Assembly: GCF_014202935.1 (NCBI RefSeq)
Contig: NZ_JACHHX010000021.1
Location: 1-47,549 of the forward strand
DNA from: Rehaibacterium terrae
GTDB lineage: Bacteria; Pseudomonadota; Gammaproteobacteria; Xanthomonadales; Xanthomonadaceae
Direction: 5' to 3'
Length of the DNA stretch: 47,549 bases
Part shown: piece after piece, positions 30,626-40,385 of the stretch
How the letters are laid out: each line of letters opens with the position of its first letter
How positions within the stretch are numbered: the first letter of the stretch is position 1
Program-made: the position numbers and the translations under genes
Notes under the pieces: generated by a model
Seen by the model: only the letters and a program-made list of their open reading frames with translations
Databases searched by the model: none
Told to the model about the DNA's origin: nothing

Positions 30626-31207
30626 TCAGGAGAAATCCGCAGTCAATGCCCGGCGCGTGTCCTCGCTGGCCCGTGTTTCCAGGCGCAGGCGGTCGTCGTC
30701 GATGCCGAAGGCCAGGCCGGCGCCGGCGCGCAGCGCCATGATCTGCGCCGGCGCGAACTCGAAGCGCAGAAAGTGCACGGCCGCGGTCTTGCCGGCCTCG
30801 CTGCGGCCCAGATCCTCGTCGGCGATGGCGAAGATCCGGTCGTGGCCGTCGACCTGTGCGTACACGCGATGCTCGATGCCGCCCAGCCGCGCCAGTTCGC
30901 GCCGGCGCTGCTCGATGTCGGGAAACTCGATCAGCATCGTCGCCTTGAGGTTGCTGCCGTCGGGGATCAGCGGGTTGTAGGCGTCCAGTTCGTCCTGGAT
31001 GCCCTCGGGTTCGAAGATCCGCTCGATCCGCAGCATCTCCTGGATCTGGTACTGGATCGTCAGCCGGTCCTCGAACAGCAGGGTGACGTGCTCGCCCAGA
31101 CGCAGCCTGCGCGCCTTCTTGTGCGCGAGCACGCGGTTGCGGAACGCGGCGCGCCCGGCCGCGTAGGCCTCCAGCGTGTACAGGTCGGAGCGGGTCAGCT
31201 TTTCCAT
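30626..31207 (-). CDS. DUF3501 family protein
   Basis: A 193-residue protein of DUF3501, starting MEKLTRSDLYTLEAYAAGRA with a long conserved middle (LRLGEHVTLLFEDRLTIQYQIQEMLRIERIF). No enzymatic motif is obvious. The family is typically encoded beside an iron-sulfur heterodisulfide-reductase-like protein and a rubrerythrin, as here. That points to a shared role in peroxide or redox defence, but the molecular function is unknown. It is the last gene of the three-gene set. Confidence 0.88.
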   Translation of the reverse strand: MEKLTRSDLYTLEAYAAGRAAFRNRVLAHKKARRLRLGEHVTLLFEDRLTIQYQIQEMLRIERIFEPEGIQDELDAYNPLIPDGSNLKATMLIEFPDIEQRRRELARLGGIEHRVYAQVDGHDRIFAIADEDLGRSEAGKTAAVHFLRFEFAPAQIMALRAGAGLAFGIDDDRLRLETRASEDTRRALTADFS

Positions 31208-31273
31208 GGCGGTGTTCCCGGCGAGTTCACGAACGGCGTGGGCCCGGCCTGCGCGGGGGCGGCCTGCCCGGCC

Positions 31274-32617
31274 TCAGATGCCATAGGCCTTGCGCAGCAG
31301 ACTGATCGGATGCTCGGCCTCGCGGCCATCGCCCAGGCCGTGGGCGATGTGCGCGCCCGCCATCACGCAGTCGCTGGTGAAGTGCTGCGCCTGGGCCTGC
31401 TTCACCCGCGTCTCGACCGGCTTGGCGATCTTGCGGGCGAAGCCATAGGTGGCCTTCTTCACGCCGTAGGTGCCGTCGTGGCCCGAACAGCGCTCGATGG
31501 CGACGACCTCGGTGTCGGGCACCAGCTCCAGCACCTGTCTGGTCTTCGGTCCGATGTTCTGCACCCGCTGGTGGCAGGCCGCCTGCCAGGCCACCTTGCC
31601 GAGCCCCTGCTTGAAGCCGGTGTTCAGCAGGCCGGCCTGGTGACGGTGCATCAGGTATTCGAAGGGGTCGAAGATCGCCGCCTTGACTGCCTGCACCTCG
31701 GCATCGTCCGGGTACATCAGCGGGATCTCCTGCCGGAACATCAGCACGCAGGAAGGAATCGGCGCGACGATGTCCCAACCCGCGCGCACGGCGTCCGCCA
31801 GCGCCGGCAGGTTGTCCCGCTTGTAGCGGTCCACGCTGTCGAGGTCGCCCAGCTCCAGCTTGGGCATGCCGCAGCACTGGTTGCGGCGGATCAGTTTCAC
31901 CGCGATGCCGTTGTGCCGGTAGACGGCGACCAGGTCCTCCACCATCTGCGGCTGGTTGTAGCGACCGTAGCAGGTGACGAACACCGCCACCCTGCCGCGC
32001 GTGGGACCGGCCGGCGTCGCGTCGGTGCCGTCGTCGTCGTGGGGCACGCGCTTGTCGGCGGTGCGGCTGTGGTAGGTGGGCACGCGGGCGTCGCGATGCA
32101 CGCCGAGCGTCTTCTCGACCAGCCCGCGCGCCGTTGCATTGCGGTTGGCCCGATTCACCGCCTCGACCACGACCGGGATCGAGGCCAGCCGGCCGACCGT
32201 CCTGGTGTTCGACAGCAGCTTCGCCGACAGCGGCGCGCCGTGCTTGCGGAAGGCCACCGCCTTGGCCCGCAGCATCAGGTGCGGGAAGTCGATGTTCCAC
32301 GGGTGCGGCGGAATGTACGGGCACTTGGTCTGGTAGCACAGGTCGCACAGGTAGCACTGTTCGACGACCTTGGCGTAGTCCGACTTGGCCACGCCGTCGA
32401 CCTCCATGGTTTCGCTCGCGTCCACCAGGTCGAACAGGGTCGGGAAGGCCTGGCACAGACTCACGCAGCGACGGCAGCCATGGCACAGGTCGAAGACGCG
32501 TTCGAGTTCCCGCTCCAATGCGGCCGGGTCCCAGAACTCGGCGCGTTGCCAGTCCAGCGGATGACGGGTCGGCGCCTCCAGGCTGCCTTCGCGCGGCGCG
32601 CTCGGTGCTTGGCTCAT
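31274..32617 (-). CDS. heterodisulfide-reductase-related iron-sulfur protein (GlpC-like)
   Basis: A 447-residue protein with two ferredoxin-type 4Fe-4S motifs ([15 protein letters not shown] and [16 protein letters not shown]). Two C-terminal cysteine-rich CCG-type domains follow ([15 protein letters not shown] and [11 protein letters not shown], the second a CSG variant). The layout matches GlpC and HdrD-like electron carriers. Within this module it probably passes electrons to the neighbouring rubrerythrin (inference). The start at 32617 has GAGGAGG upstream. Genes on both sides, rubrerythrin and DUF3501, are on the same strand. Confidence 0.9.
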   Translation of the reverse strand: MSQAPSAPREGSLEAPTRHPLDWQRAEFWDPAALERELERVFDLCHGCRRCVSLCQAFPTLFDLVDASETMEVDGVAKSDYAKVVEQCYLCDLCYQTKCPYIPPHPWNIDFPHLMLRAKAVAFRKHGAPLSAKLLSNTRTVGRLASIPVVVEAVNRANRNATARGLVEKTLGVHRDARVPTYHSRTADKRVPHDDDGTDATPAGPTRGRVAVFVTCYGRYNQPQMVEDLVAVYRHNGIAVKLIRRNQCCGMPKLELGDLDSVDRYKRDNLPALADAVRAGWDIVAPIPSCVLMFRQEIPLMYPDDAEVQAVKAAIFDPFEYLMHRHQAGLLNTGFKQGLGKVAWQAACHQRVQNIGPKTRQVLELVPDTEVVAIERCSGHDGTYGVKKATYGFARKIAKPVETRVKQAQAQHFTSDCVMAGAHIAHGLGDGREAEHPISLLRKAYGI

Positions 32618-32714
32618 GGCATGCCTCCTCGTGGAATCGGACGCAGGGGTGGCCGTGACCGCAGACCAGGGCTGCGGTCGTGCAGCGGGCCGCTCCTGCG
32701 GGATGAGGACGACA

Positions 32715-32740
32715 CGCGGCGGGCGTGCAGGCCCGCCGCG
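32715..32740 (-). terminator. hairpin after rubrerythrin, attenuator or terminator-like
   Basis: Perfect 10-base arms (CGCGGCGGGC and complement) with a six-base loop begin eight bases after the rubrerythrin stop. No T run follows. It may limit read-through so that rubrerythrin is made in excess over the two downstream genes. Confidence 0.4.
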
Positions 32741-32747
32741 CGGTGGC

Positions 32748-33167
32748 TCAGGCGGTGAGCTCGTTGAGCGCCTTGGTGAAGCGGTTGGCGTGCGAGCGCT
32801 CGGCCTTGGCGAGGGTCTCGAACCAGTCGGCGATTTCGTCGAAACCCTCGTCGCGGGCGGTCTTGGCCATGCCCGGGTACATGTCGGTGTACTCGTGGGT
32901 CTCGCCGGCGATGGCCGACTTGAGGTTGCTGGCGGTATCGCCGAAGGGCAGTCCGGTGGCCGGATCGCCGCAGGCTTCAAGGTATTCCAGATGGCCGTGG
33001 GCGTGGCCGGTTTCACCTTCCGCGGTGGAGCGGAACACGGCGGCGACGTCGTTGTAGCCCTCGACGTCGGCCTTCTGCGCGAAATACAGGTAACGACGGT
33101 TGGCCTGCGACTCGCCGGCAAAGGCGTACTTGAGGTTTTCCTCGGTCTTGGAGCCTTTCAGGTTCAT
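32748..33167 (-). CDS. rubrerythrin, short form without rubredoxin domain
   Basis: A 139-residue diiron four-helix protein. Likely ligands are E19, E52 with H55 (AEGETGH), E89 and E123 with H126 ([10 protein letters not shown]). Unlike classic rubrerythrins, there is no C-terminal rubredoxin. The family reduces hydrogen peroxide using electrons from a partner, plausibly the adjacent iron-sulfur protein. The start at 33167 ([20 protein letters not shown]) is the standard one. An OxyR-like site with an abutting promoter lies 80-125 bases upstream. Confidence 0.9.
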   Translation of the reverse strand: MNLKGSKTEENLKYAFAGESQANRRYLYFAQKADVEGYNDVAAVFRSTAEGETGHAHGHLEYLEACGDPATGLPFGDTASNLKSAIAGETHEYTDMYPGMAKTARDEGFDEIADWFETLAKAERSHANRFTKALNELTA

Positions 33168-33224
33168 GGCGTCACCTCGTGGCGGTATGGCTGGAGGATG
33201 GCCCGGACGCACCGGGTCGATCCG

Positions 33225-33290
33225 AGCCTAGCGCCGCGCGGCGACGGAATGAAATTGATTGTGACGATGGCTTCGATAGACGCCATGGAT
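33225..33290 (-). promoter_or_regulatory. candidate OxyR site and promoter for the rubrerythrin operon
   Basis: Read on the minus strand, 33290-33254 gives ATCC-N7-CTAT-N7-ATCG-N7-CAAT, 12 of 16 matches to the OxyR pattern ATAG-N7-CTAT-N7-ATAG-N7-CTAT. Immediately next is TTCATT (33253-33248), then a 17-base spacer and TAGGCT (33230-33225). This is the same geometry as at ahpC, where the site also ends right at the -35. The hexamers themselves are weak, as expected for an activated promoter. Confidence 0.5.
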
Positions 33291-33312
33291 GATGCGGCGC
33301 GGCATCCGGCAT

Positions 33313-33726
33313 TCAGCGGTCGGCCCCGTCGGCCGGCGCCGCGGGGGGATGGACCTCGGTGACGCGCAGTCGCAGCTTGCGGCCATCGGGAGTCTCCCAG
33401 TCGATGCGCTGGCCCACCGACAGCCCGAGCAGGGCGCTGCCGACCGGCGCGAGCACCGAGATGCGGCCGGCGCCGGCATCGGCCTGGTCCGGGTACACCA
33501 GCGTGAGCCGGTGGGTTTCGCCGCCGAGCTCGTCCACGCAGGTGACGGTGGCGTTCATGGTCACCACGTCGGCGGGCATGTCCTGCGGTTCGCGCACCTC
33601 GGCGCGCAGCATCTCTTCCATCAGCGCGCGCGCGGCCGGGGTGTGCCTGTACGCGGGCGACTCCAGCAGCGCGTCGAGGCGCGCATGGTCGCGGCTTGAG
33701 ACGATGATGGCGGGGGCGGACGACAT
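33313..33726 (-). CDS. rnk: Rnk-type regulator of nucleoside diphosphate kinase (GreA/GreB C-terminal fold)
   Basis: A 137-residue protein. A short N-terminal helical arm (SRDHARLDALLESPAYRHTP) is followed by a GreA/GreB-type FKBP-like domain (VTCVDELGGETHRLTLVYP, ISVLAPVGSALLGLSVGQRIDWETPDG). Rnk proteins bind RNA polymerase and affect nucleoside diphosphate kinase levels. The start at 33726 follows family practice; an earlier ATG (33765) would add 13 unusual residues. It lies between oxyR and rubrerythrin on the same strand. Confidence 0.88.
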   Translation of the reverse strand: MSSAPAIIVSSRDHARLDALLESPAYRHTPAARALMEEMLRAEVREPQDMPADVVTMNATVTCVDELGGETHRLTLVYPDQADAGAGRISVLAPVGSALLGLSVGQRIDWETPDGRKLRLRVTEVHPPAAPADGADR

Positions 33727-33820
33727 GGCGGCTCCAAAGTGAAACGGGCGGTGCGCGGAGCGCATCGCCCGTCGTGTCGGTTTGTGCGCCTACCGTAGCC
33801 CGCGCCGCATCCGGATGCAA

Positions 33821-34789
33821 TCAGTGCGCACCGGTGCGGGCGCGCCGGTCCGGGCCGCGCGGCCTGCGCGCGCGGGCGGGCGGCAGATCGATACTGAACA
33901 GCTCTGCCGGCAGCGTGCGGAACACCTCGGCCAGCTTGACCAGGAACTCCCCCATCGCCGAACTCTTGCGCCAGACCATCGCGATCTGCCGGCTCGGCCG
34001 CGAATCGCGGAACGGCAGCAGGTGGATGTTCTCCGACTGCGGCACCGGCGGCTTGATCGCCAGGGTGGGCAGCAGGGTGATGCCGACGTTGGCCGCCACC
34101 ATCTGCCGCAGCGTTTCCAGGCTGGTGGCGCGGAAGCCGGTCTTCTCCTCGGCGCCGGACAGATGGCACACGTCCAGCGCCTGGTCGCGCAGGCAGTGGC
34201 CGTCCTCCAGCAGCAGCAGGCTCTCGTTGGCGAGGTCCTTGAGGCTGAGCGATTCGCGCCGGGCGAACGGGTGCGTCTCCGGCACGGCGAGCAGGAAGGG
34301 CTCCTCGAACAGCGGCTCGACGTGCAGCTGGTCGTCGTGCAGCGGCAGGGCGAGGATGCCGGCGTCGAGCCGGCCTTCGCGCAACTGGCGCAGGATCGTT
34401 TCGGTCTTTTCTTCCACCAGCAGCAGTTCCAGCCGCGGAAAGCGCTTGCGGATCCGCGGCACCGCGTGTGGCAGCAGGTAGGGACCCAGGGTGGGGAACA
34501 GGCCGAGGCGCACCGTGCCGGCCTCGGGATCGCGCGTGCGACGGGCGATCTCGTGCAGCTGCTCGACGTCGCTCAGGATGCGCCGGGCGCGCTCGGCGAT
34601 GTCGCGTCCGGCCGGGGTCAGCATCACCCGGCGCGGCGCGCGCTCGACCAGGGTGACATCGAGCTCCTCCTCCAGCTTCTTGATCTGGGTCGAGAGGGTG
34701 GGCTGGCTGACGAAGCAGGCCGCGGCGGCGCGCCCGAAGTGCCGGTGGTCGGCCAAGGCGACGAGATAACGCAGGTCGCGGAGATTCAT
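33821..34789 (-). CDS. oxyR: hydrogen peroxide sensor regulator OxyR
   Basis: LysR-type activator of 322 residues. The N-terminal winged helix-turn-helix is MNLRDLRYLVALADHRHFGR...VSQPTLSTQIKKLE. The redox cysteines are C199 and C208 (GHCLRDQALDVC), at the same positions as in E. coli OxyR, so it should sense peroxide by disulfide formation. It is divergent from ahpC, and an OxyR-type operator lies between them. The arginine-rich C-terminal tail (RARRPRGPDRRARTGAH) is an addition of unknown importance. Confidence 0.96.
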   Translation of the reverse strand: MNLRDLRYLVALADHRHFGRAAAACFVSQPTLSTQIKKLEEELDVTLVERAPRRVMLTPAGRDIAERARRILSDVEQLHEIARRTRDPEAGTVRLGLFPTLGPYLLPHAVPRIRKRFPRLELLLVEEKTETILRQLREGRLDAGILALPLHDDQLHVEPLFEEPFLLAVPETHPFARRESLSLKDLANESLLLLEDGHCLRDQALDVCHLSGAEEKTGFRATSLETLRQMVAANVGITLLPTLAIKPPVPQSENIHLLPFRDSRPSRQIAMVWRKSSAMGEFLVKLAEVFRTLPAELFSIDLPPARARRPRGPDRRARTGAH

Positions 34790-34855
34790 GGTCTGGCCTC
34801 GTGACTTGGACTGGCTGCGCTGTTGCCGGTGCGAGGATGGTCTCAGGCGGTGTTG

Positions 34856-34892
34856 ATAGACTATTCCTATCTTGGCGATAAATACAATCCAC
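34856..34892 (+). promoter_or_regulatory. OxyR operator upstream of ahpC
   Basis: The sequence reads ATAG-N7-CTAT-N7-ATAA-N7-CCAC: 13 of 16 positions match the tetrameric OxyR consensus, and the first two half-sites are perfect. The last half-site ends one base before the ahpC -35 element, the arrangement of an activated promoter. It also lies 67 bases upstream of oxyR, so autoregulation is possible. Confidence 0.75.
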
Positions 34893-34921
34893 TTTACGGA
34901 TTGATAGTCGCTCCCTAAGAT
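34893..34921 (+). promoter_or_regulatory. ahpC promoter
   Basis: TTTACG (34893-34898) and TAAGAT (34916-34921) have a 17-base spacer. Initiation near 34928 would leave a leader of about 50 bases with ACAGGAG before the ATG. Confidence 0.6.
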
Positions 34922-34977
34922 AGCCCCCGTTTTGATTCACCACCCTTCCCAACAACCCACTTCAACAGGAGTGTCGA

Positions 34978-35541
34978 ATGTCGTTGATCAACACCGAAGT
35001 CAAGCCGTTCACCGCCACCGCCTATCATCAGGGCAAGTTCGTCACCGTCAGTGACGCCGACCTGCGCGGCAAGTGGTCGGTGGTGTTCTTCTACCCGGCC
35101 GACTTCACCTTCGTCTGCCCGACCGAGCTGGGCGACCTCGCCGACCACTATGCCGAGTTCCAGAAGCTGGGCGTCGAGATCTACGCGGTCTCGACCGACA
35201 CCCACTTCACCCACAAGGCCTGGCACGACACCTCCGAGACCATCCGCAAGGTGCAGTTCCCGATGGTCGCCGACCCGACCTGGACGTTGTCGCGCAACTT
35301 CGACGTGCTGATCGAGGATGCCGGTCTGGCCGACCGTGGCACCTTCGTGATCGATCCGGAAGGCCGCATCCAGATCGTCGAGATCACCGCCGGCGGCATC
35401 GGCCGCGATGCCGCCGAGCTGCTGCGCAAGATCAAGGCCGCGCAGTACGTTGCCGCCCACCCGGGTGAGGTCTGCCCGGCCAAGTGGAAGGAGGGCGAGA
35501 AGACCCTCGCGCCGTCGCTGGATCTGGTCGGCAAGCTCTGA
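34978..35541 (+). CDS. ahpC: alkyl hydroperoxide reductase subunit C (peroxiredoxin)
   Basis: Typical two-cysteine peroxiredoxin of 187 residues. The peroxidatic cysteine is in [17 protein letters not shown] (C47), and the resolving cysteine is in [13 protein letters not shown]. It reduces H2O2 and organic peroxides and is re-reduced by AhpF, encoded next. Length and sequence match the E. coli enzyme closely. ACAGGAG precedes the ATG. It is controlled by the adjacent OxyR site. Confidence 0.98.
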   Translation: MSLINTEVKPFTATAYHQGKFVTVSDADLRGKWSVVFFYPADFTFVCPTELGDLADHYAEFQKLGVEIYAVSTDTHFTHKAWHDTSETIRKVQFPMVADPTWTLSRNFDVLIEDAGLADRGTFVIDPEGRIQIVEITAGGIGRDAAELLRKIKAAQYVAAHPGEVCPAKWKEGEKTLAPSLDLVGKL

Positions 35542-35549
35542 TCCGTACC

Positions 35550-35575
35550 CGGCCCCGGGCATCCGCCCGGGGCCG
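35550..35575 (+). terminator. hairpin after ahpC
   Basis: An 11-pair GC-only stem (CGGCCCCGGGC arms) with an ATCC loop begins eight bases after the ahpC stop. It lacks a T tract. It probably attenuates transcription or protects the ahpC 3' end so that AhpC exceeds AhpF. Confidence 0.5.
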
Positions 35576-35670
35576 CGGTTGCCGCGGCCCATCCAGGCCG
35601 TGCGGCACACCACACGTCCCTGCCGCGGAAGCGTCAAGGACGAGCCAAGTCTCTTACCGGTCCCCGAAGC

Positions 35671-35750
35671 CTGAAGACAGCGGCCCGGCCCCGCCGGCGC
35701 CCCGGCCGGCGTTCGCCCGCGCTCCCTCCGTGTCGGGCCGCTGCCTTCAG
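35671..35750. repeat. inverted repeat between ahpC and ahpF
   Basis: CTGAAGACAGCGGCCCG (35671-35687) and CGGGCCGCTGCCTTCAG (35734-35750) pair at 16 of 17 positions around a GC-rich 46-base loop. The right arm ends 31 bases before the ahpF ATG. It could be a leader structure or a small palindromic repeat. Confidence 0.5.
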
Positions 35751-35781
35751 TCTTCGTCCGCCGACGGCATCAGGAGTCCCC

Positions 35782-37371
35782 ATGCTCGACGACACCCTCA
35801 AGTCCCAGCTCAAGACCTACCTCGAAAGGCTCGTGCAGCCGATCGAACTGGTCGCCGCGCTCGACGACGGCGATGCCTCGCGCGAGCTCGACGCGCTGCT
35901 GCGCGAGATCGCCGCGCTTTCGGACAAGATCACCCTGCGCCGCGACGACAGCGACCCGCGCAAGCCGTCCTTCGCGATCGGCCGCGTCGGCACGGACATC
36001 GGCGTTCGCTTCGCCGGTCTGCCGCTGGGTCATGAGTTCAGCTCGCTGGTGCTGGCCCTGCTGCAGGTCGGTGGCCATCCGCCGCGGGTCGAGCCCGAGC
36101 TGATCGAGCAGGTGCGCGCGCTCGATGGCGAGTACCTGTTCGAGACTTACTATTCGCTGTCCTGCCAGAACTGCCCGGACGTGGTGCAGGCACTGAACAC
36201 GATGAGCGTGCTCAACCCGCGCATCCGCCACGTCGCCATCGATGGTGCGCGGTTCCAGGATGAGGTCGAGGCGCGCGGTGTGATGGCGGTGCCGAGCGTA
36301 TTCCTCAACGGCGAACCGTTCGGGCAGGGGCGCATGGATCTGGCGCAGATCCTCGCCAGGCTCGACACCGGCGCGACCGCGCGCGCGGCGGCGAAGATCG
36401 CCGCCAAGGCGCCTTTCGACGTGCTCGTGGTCGGCGGCGGCCCGGCCGGCGCGGCGGCGGCGATCTATGCCGCGCGCAAGGGCATCCGCACCGGCGTCGC
36501 CGCCGAGCGTTTCGGCGGCCAGGTGCTCGACACTCTGGGCATCGAGAATTTCATCTCGGTCCGGCACACCGAGGGGCCGAAGCTGGCCAGCGCGCTGGAG
36601 CAGCATGTGCGCGACCACGACGTGGACGTGATGAACCTGCAGCGCGCGGTCGGCCTGGTGCCGGCCGGCGAGGACGGGCTGATCGAGGTGAAGCTGGAAA
36701 GCGGCGCTTCGCTGAAGTCGCGCAGCGTGATCCTCGCCACCGGCGCGCGCTGGCGGCAGATGAACGTGCCCGGCGAGGAACAGTACCGCAATCGTGGCGT
36801 GGCCTATTGTCCGCACTGCGACGGCCCGCTGTTCAAGGGCAAGCGGGTGGCGGTGATCGGCGGCGGCAACTCCGGCGTCGAGGCCGCCATCGACCTGGCC
36901 GGCATCGTCAGTCATGTCACCCTGATCGAGTTCGACGGCAAGCTGCGCGCCGATGCCGTGCTGCAGCGCAAGCTGCGCAGCCTGCCGAACGTCAGCGTGC
37001 TGGTGAACGCGCAGACCACCGAAGTGCTCGGCGATGGTCAGCGCGTCACCGGATTGCGCTACCGCGATCGCGCCAGCGGCCAGGAGCATGAGGTCGCGCT
37101 CGAGGGCATCTTCGTGCAGATCGGCCTGCTGCCGAACACCGAGTGGCTCAAGGGCACGCTCGAGCTCACCCCGCGTGGCGAGATCGTCATCGACGAGCGC
37201 GGCCAGACCTCGCTGCCGGGCGTGTTTGCCGCCGGCGACGCCACCACGGTGCCGTACAAGCAGATCGTGATCGCGATGGGCGCCGGCGCCACCGCCGCGC
37301 TGGCCGCCTTCGATCACCTGATCCGCAGCTCGGCGCCGGCGGCCGAGCCGGCCGAAGCCGTCGCGGCCTGA
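35782..37371 (+). CDS. ahpF: alkyl hydroperoxide reductase subunit F
   Basis: Flavoprotein of 529 residues that passes electrons from NADH to AhpC. The N-terminal double thioredoxin-fold domain holds one redox pair (CQNC, C128 and C131). The FAD/NADH reductase core starts at about residue 212 ([16 protein letters not shown]) and has the second pair (CPHC, C343 and C346), [17 protein letters not shown] for NADH and the [13 protein letters not shown] signature. All four redox cysteines are present. It follows ahpC after 240 bases carrying two hairpins. Confidence 0.97.
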   Translation: MLDDTLKSQLKTYLERLVQPIELVAALDDGDASRELDALLREIAALSDKITLRRDDSDPRKPSFAIGRVGTDIGVRFAGLPLGHEFSSLVLALLQVGGHPPRVEPELIEQVRALDGEYLFETYYSLSCQNCPDVVQALNTMSVLNPRIRHVAIDGARFQDEVEARGVMAVPSVFLNGEPFGQGRMDLAQILARLDTGATARAAAKIAAKAPFDVLVVGGGPAGAAAAIYAARKGIRTGVAAERFGGQVLDTLGIENFISVRHTEGPKLASALEQHVRDHDVDVMNLQRAVGLVPAGEDGLIEVKLESGASLKSRSVILATGARWRQMNVPGEEQYRNRGVAYCPHCDGPLFKGKRVAVIGGGNSGVEAAIDLAGIVSHVTLIEFDGKLRADAVLQRKLRSLPNVSVLVNAQTTEVLGDGQRVTGLRYRDRASGQEHEVALEGIFVQIGLLPNTEWLKGTLELTPRGEIVIDERGQTSLPGVFAAGDATTVPYKQIVIAMGAGATAALAAFDHLIRSSAPAAEPAEAVAA

Positions 37372-37480
37372 GCATCCCCGGGCCGGCCTGCGTCGCGATC
37401 GCGAACAGCCGTCGCGGTGAAGTGCGATGGCGGTATCCGGCGCGGCGCTATGATGGCGTCATCGCCTTCGCCAGCCACGC

Positions 37481-38338
37481 ATGACCGACGCCGCGAATCC
37501 TGCAACGCCCACGGTGCGCGCCGCGCTGGCCGCGGCGGCCGCGCGCATCGGTGGCGACAGCGCGCGGCTGGATGCGGAGCTGCTGCTCGGACATGCGCTC
37601 GGTCGCGACCGCGCCTGGCTGTTCGCGCACGCCGACGATGCGCTCGATGACGATGCGGTCGCGTGCTTCGAGGTCCTGGTCGCGCGCCGGGCACGCGGCG
37701 AGCCGGTGGCGCATCTGGTCGGCCGGCGCGGGTTCTGGACGTTCGAGCTGGACGTCGATGCCGCCACGCTGATCCCGCGCCCGGAAACCGAGCTGCTGGT
37801 CGAACTCGCACTGGCCCGGTTGCCGCACGACCGCCCGCTGCGGCTGGCCGATCTCGGCACCGGCACCGGCGCGATCGCGCTGGCGCTCGCCGTCGAACGG
37901 CCGCAGGCATGGGTGGTCGCGGTCGAGGCGAGTGCGGCGGCGGCGCAGGTCGCGCGGCGCAACATCGCGCGCCTCGGCGCTGGCCGGGTCGAGCTGCGCC
38001 AGGGCCGCTGGTTCGGCCCGCTGCAAGGCGAGCGCTTCGACCTGATCGCCAGCAACCCGCCCTACATCGCCGCCGCCGATCCGCATCTGGGCGAAGGCGA
38101 CTTGCGCTTCGAGCCGCGCAGTGCGCTGGTCGCCGGCATCGATGGCCTCGACGACATCCGCGCGATCGCCCACGCGGCGCCGGCGCACCTGGTGCCGGGC
38201 GGCTGGCTGCTGGTCGAGCATGGCCACGACCAGGGCGGGGCCGTGCGCAGCATTTTCCGTGCGGCGGGCTTGGTCGACGTGGCCACCGCGCGCGACCTCG
38301 AAGGTCGCGAGCGCGTCGCCCTCGGCCGTCGTCCCTGA
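37481..38338 (+). CDS. prmC: peptide chain release factor N(5)-glutamine methyltransferase
   Basis: PrmC/HemK of 285 residues. It methylates the GGQ glutamine of RF1 and RF2. The helical N-terminal domain ([23 protein letters not shown]) precedes the methyltransferase core with [29 protein letters not shown] and the catalytic [11 protein letters not shown]. The final conserved stretch [15 protein letters not shown] is present. It converges on dxs with a 27-base gap. Confidence 0.95.
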   Translation: MTDAANPATPTVRAALAAAAARIGGDSARLDAELLLGHALGRDRAWLFAHADDALDDDAVACFEVLVARRARGEPVAHLVGRRGFWTFELDVDAATLIPRPETELLVELALARLPHDRPLRLADLGTGTGAIALALAVERPQAWVVAVEASAAAAQVARRNIARLGAGRVELRQGRWFGPLQGERFDLIASNPPYIAAADPHLGEGDLRFEPRSALVAGIDGLDDIRAIAHAAPAHLVPGGWLLVEHGHDQGGAVRSIFRAAGLVDVATARDLEGRERVALGRRP

Positions 38339-38365
38339 GCCTGGCGTCTGGCGTCGCCGCCGGGC

Positions 38366-40270
38366 TCAGCCGGCAGCGGTCCTGGCCTCGCCACCGCCGT
38401 ACTGCGGCCAGCGGCGCAGGATGGCGGCGCGGATGCCGGCGGCATCGAGGCCGGCTTCGGCGAGCAGTTGCTCACGGCTGCCGTGCTCCTGCCAGGCGTC
38501 GGGCAGGCCCAGTTGCAGCACCGGCAGGGCGATCCCCGCGCAGGCCAGCAGTTCGAGCACGCCGCTGCCGGCGCCCCCCATCACCACGTTGTCCTCGAGG
38601 GTGACGAAGCCTTCGTGGGTCCTGGCCAGCTCCAGCACCAGCGCGTGGTCGAGCGGCTTGACGAAGCGCATGTTGACCACGGTCAGGCCCAGCTCGGCGC
38701 CGACCTGCTCGGCCGCCGGCACCACCGCGCCGAAGGCGAGCAGCGCCAGGCCGCGGCCTTCCCGGCGCAGTTGCGCCTTGCCGATCGGCAGGGTGTCGAG
38801 CGTCGGCTGCACCGCCACGCCGGGGCCGGTGCCGCGCGGGTAGCGCACCGCGGCCGGGCCGGGGTGGTGATAGCCGGTGCTGAGCATCTTGCGGCATTCG
38901 TCCTCGTCGGCCGGCGCCATTACCACCATCCCGGGCACGCAGCGCAGGTAGCTCAGGTCGAGGTTGCCGGCGTGGGTGGCGCCGTCGGGGCCGACCACGC
39001 CGCCGCGGTCGATGGCGAACAGCACATCCAGATGCTGGATGGCGACGTCATGGATCAGCTGGTCGTAGGCGCGCTGCAGGAAGGTCGAATAGATCGCCAC
39101 CACCGGCTTGGCGCCCTCGCAGGCCATGCCGGCGGCCAGGGTCACCGCGTGCTGCTCGGCAATGGCGGTGTCGAAGTAGCGCTCGGGGAATTCCTTGCTG
39201 AAGCGCACCAGCCCGGAGCCTTCGCGCATCGCCGGGGTGATGCCCATCAGCCTGTCGTCGGTGGCGGCCATGTCGCACAGCCAGTCGCCGAACACCTGGG
39301 TGTAGCTGGGGCGGCCCGTGCCGGCCTTCTTCACCACGCCGACGCCCGGATCGAACGGCGACACCGCGTGGTATTCGATCTGGTCGCCCTCGGCCAGTTC
39401 GTAGCCCTTGCCCTTGGTGGTGATGACGTGCAGCAGCTGCGGGCCCTTGAGGTCCTTGAGGGTCTTGAGCGCCGACAGCAGGGCGGGCAGGTCGTGGCCG
39501 TCGATCGGGCCGGTGTAGTGGAAGCCCATCTCCTCGAACAGCGTGGACGGCACGAACATGCCCTTCCAGTGTTCTTCCCAGCGCTTGACGAAGCGCGCGG
39601 CCGGATTGTGCTTGTCGCCGAGCAGGCGCTTGCCGCCCTCGCGCATGGCGTTGAGCGTGCGGCTGGCGGTCATGCGGCCGAACATGCGGGTCAGCCCGCC
39701 GACGTTCTCGGAGATCGACATCCGGTTGTCATTGAGGATCACCAGCAGGTTGGGCTCCGGATCCATGCCGCCGGCGTGGTTGAGCGCCTCGTAGGCCATG
39801 CCGGCCGTCATCGCGCCGTCGCCGATCACCGCCACCACCTTGCGCTCGTCGCCGGCGCGCTGCAGCGCCACCGCCATGCCGAGCGCGGCCGAGATGCTGG
39901 TCGAGCTGTGGCCGACGCCGAAGGTGTCGTACTCGCTCTCGGCGCGCTTGGGGAAGGGCGCCACGCCGCCGCGCTGCTTGACCGTGTGGATGCGGTCGCG
40001 GCGGCCGGTGAGGATCTTGTGCGGGTAGGCCTGGTGGCCGACGTCCCAGACCAGGCGGTCCTCCGGCGTCCGGTACAGCCAGTGCAGCGCCACGGTCAGC
40101 TCGATCACGCCCAGGCCGGCACCGAAGTGGCCGCCGACCTGGGAGACGGTCTCGATCAGGTAGGCGCGCAGCTCACCGGCGATCGCCGGCAGTTCCTCTT
40201 CCGGAAACTGGCGCAGGTCGGCAGGGACGGCGATGCGTGAGAGGCGCGGGTAGCGCTGCGGGTCGATCAT
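38366..40270 (-). CDS. dxs: 1-deoxy-D-xylulose-5-phosphate synthase
   Basis: TPP-dependent transketolase-like enzyme of 634 residues that makes DXP from pyruvate and glyceraldehyde 3-phosphate. DXP feeds isoprenoids, including the ubiquinone tail, and PLP and thiamine synthesis. The TPP motif is [18 protein letters not shown] ending [26 protein letters not shown] and the [15 protein letters not shown] segment are typical. Length and start ([20 protein letters not shown]) are normal. Confidence 0.97.
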   Translation of the reverse strand: MIDPQRYPRLSRIAVPADLRQFPEEELPAIAGELRAYLIETVSQVGGHFGAGLGVIELTVALHWLYRTPEDRLVWDVGHQAYPHKILTGRRDRIHTVKQRGGVAPFPKRAESEYDTFGVGHSSTSISAALGMAVALQRAGDERKVVAVIGDGAMTAGMAYEALNHAGGMDPEPNLLVILNDNRMSISENVGGLTRMFGRMTASRTLNAMREGGKRLLGDKHNPAARFVKRWEEHWKGMFVPSTLFEEMGFHYTGPIDGHDLPALLSALKTLKDLKGPQLLHVITTKGKGYELAEGDQIEYHAVSPFDPGVGVVKKAGTGRPSYTQVFGDWLCDMAATDDRLMGITPAMREGSGLVRFSKEFPERYFDTAIAEQHAVTLAAGMACEGAKPVVAIYSTFLQRAYDQLIHDVAIQHLDVLFAIDRGGVVGPDGATHAGNLDLSYLRCVPGMVVMAPADEDECRKMLSTGYHHPGPAAVRYPRGTGPGVAVQPTLDTLPIGKAQLRREGRGLALLAFGAVVPAAEQVGAELGLTVVNMRFVKPLDHALVLELARTHEGFVTLEDNVVMGGAGSGVLELLACAGIALPVLQLGLPDAWQEHGSREQLLAEAGLDAAGIRAAILRRWPQYGGGEARTAAG

Positions 40271-40385
40271 CGGGAGGCGTCGGACGCGGCCGGTTCGGGC
40301 AGAAGGACGATTTTCGGCCAGCCCCGGGATCCGGGCAAGGAAAACCGCCCGCGCCGGGTGGACGGACGCGGGCGGCGAGTGGCGG

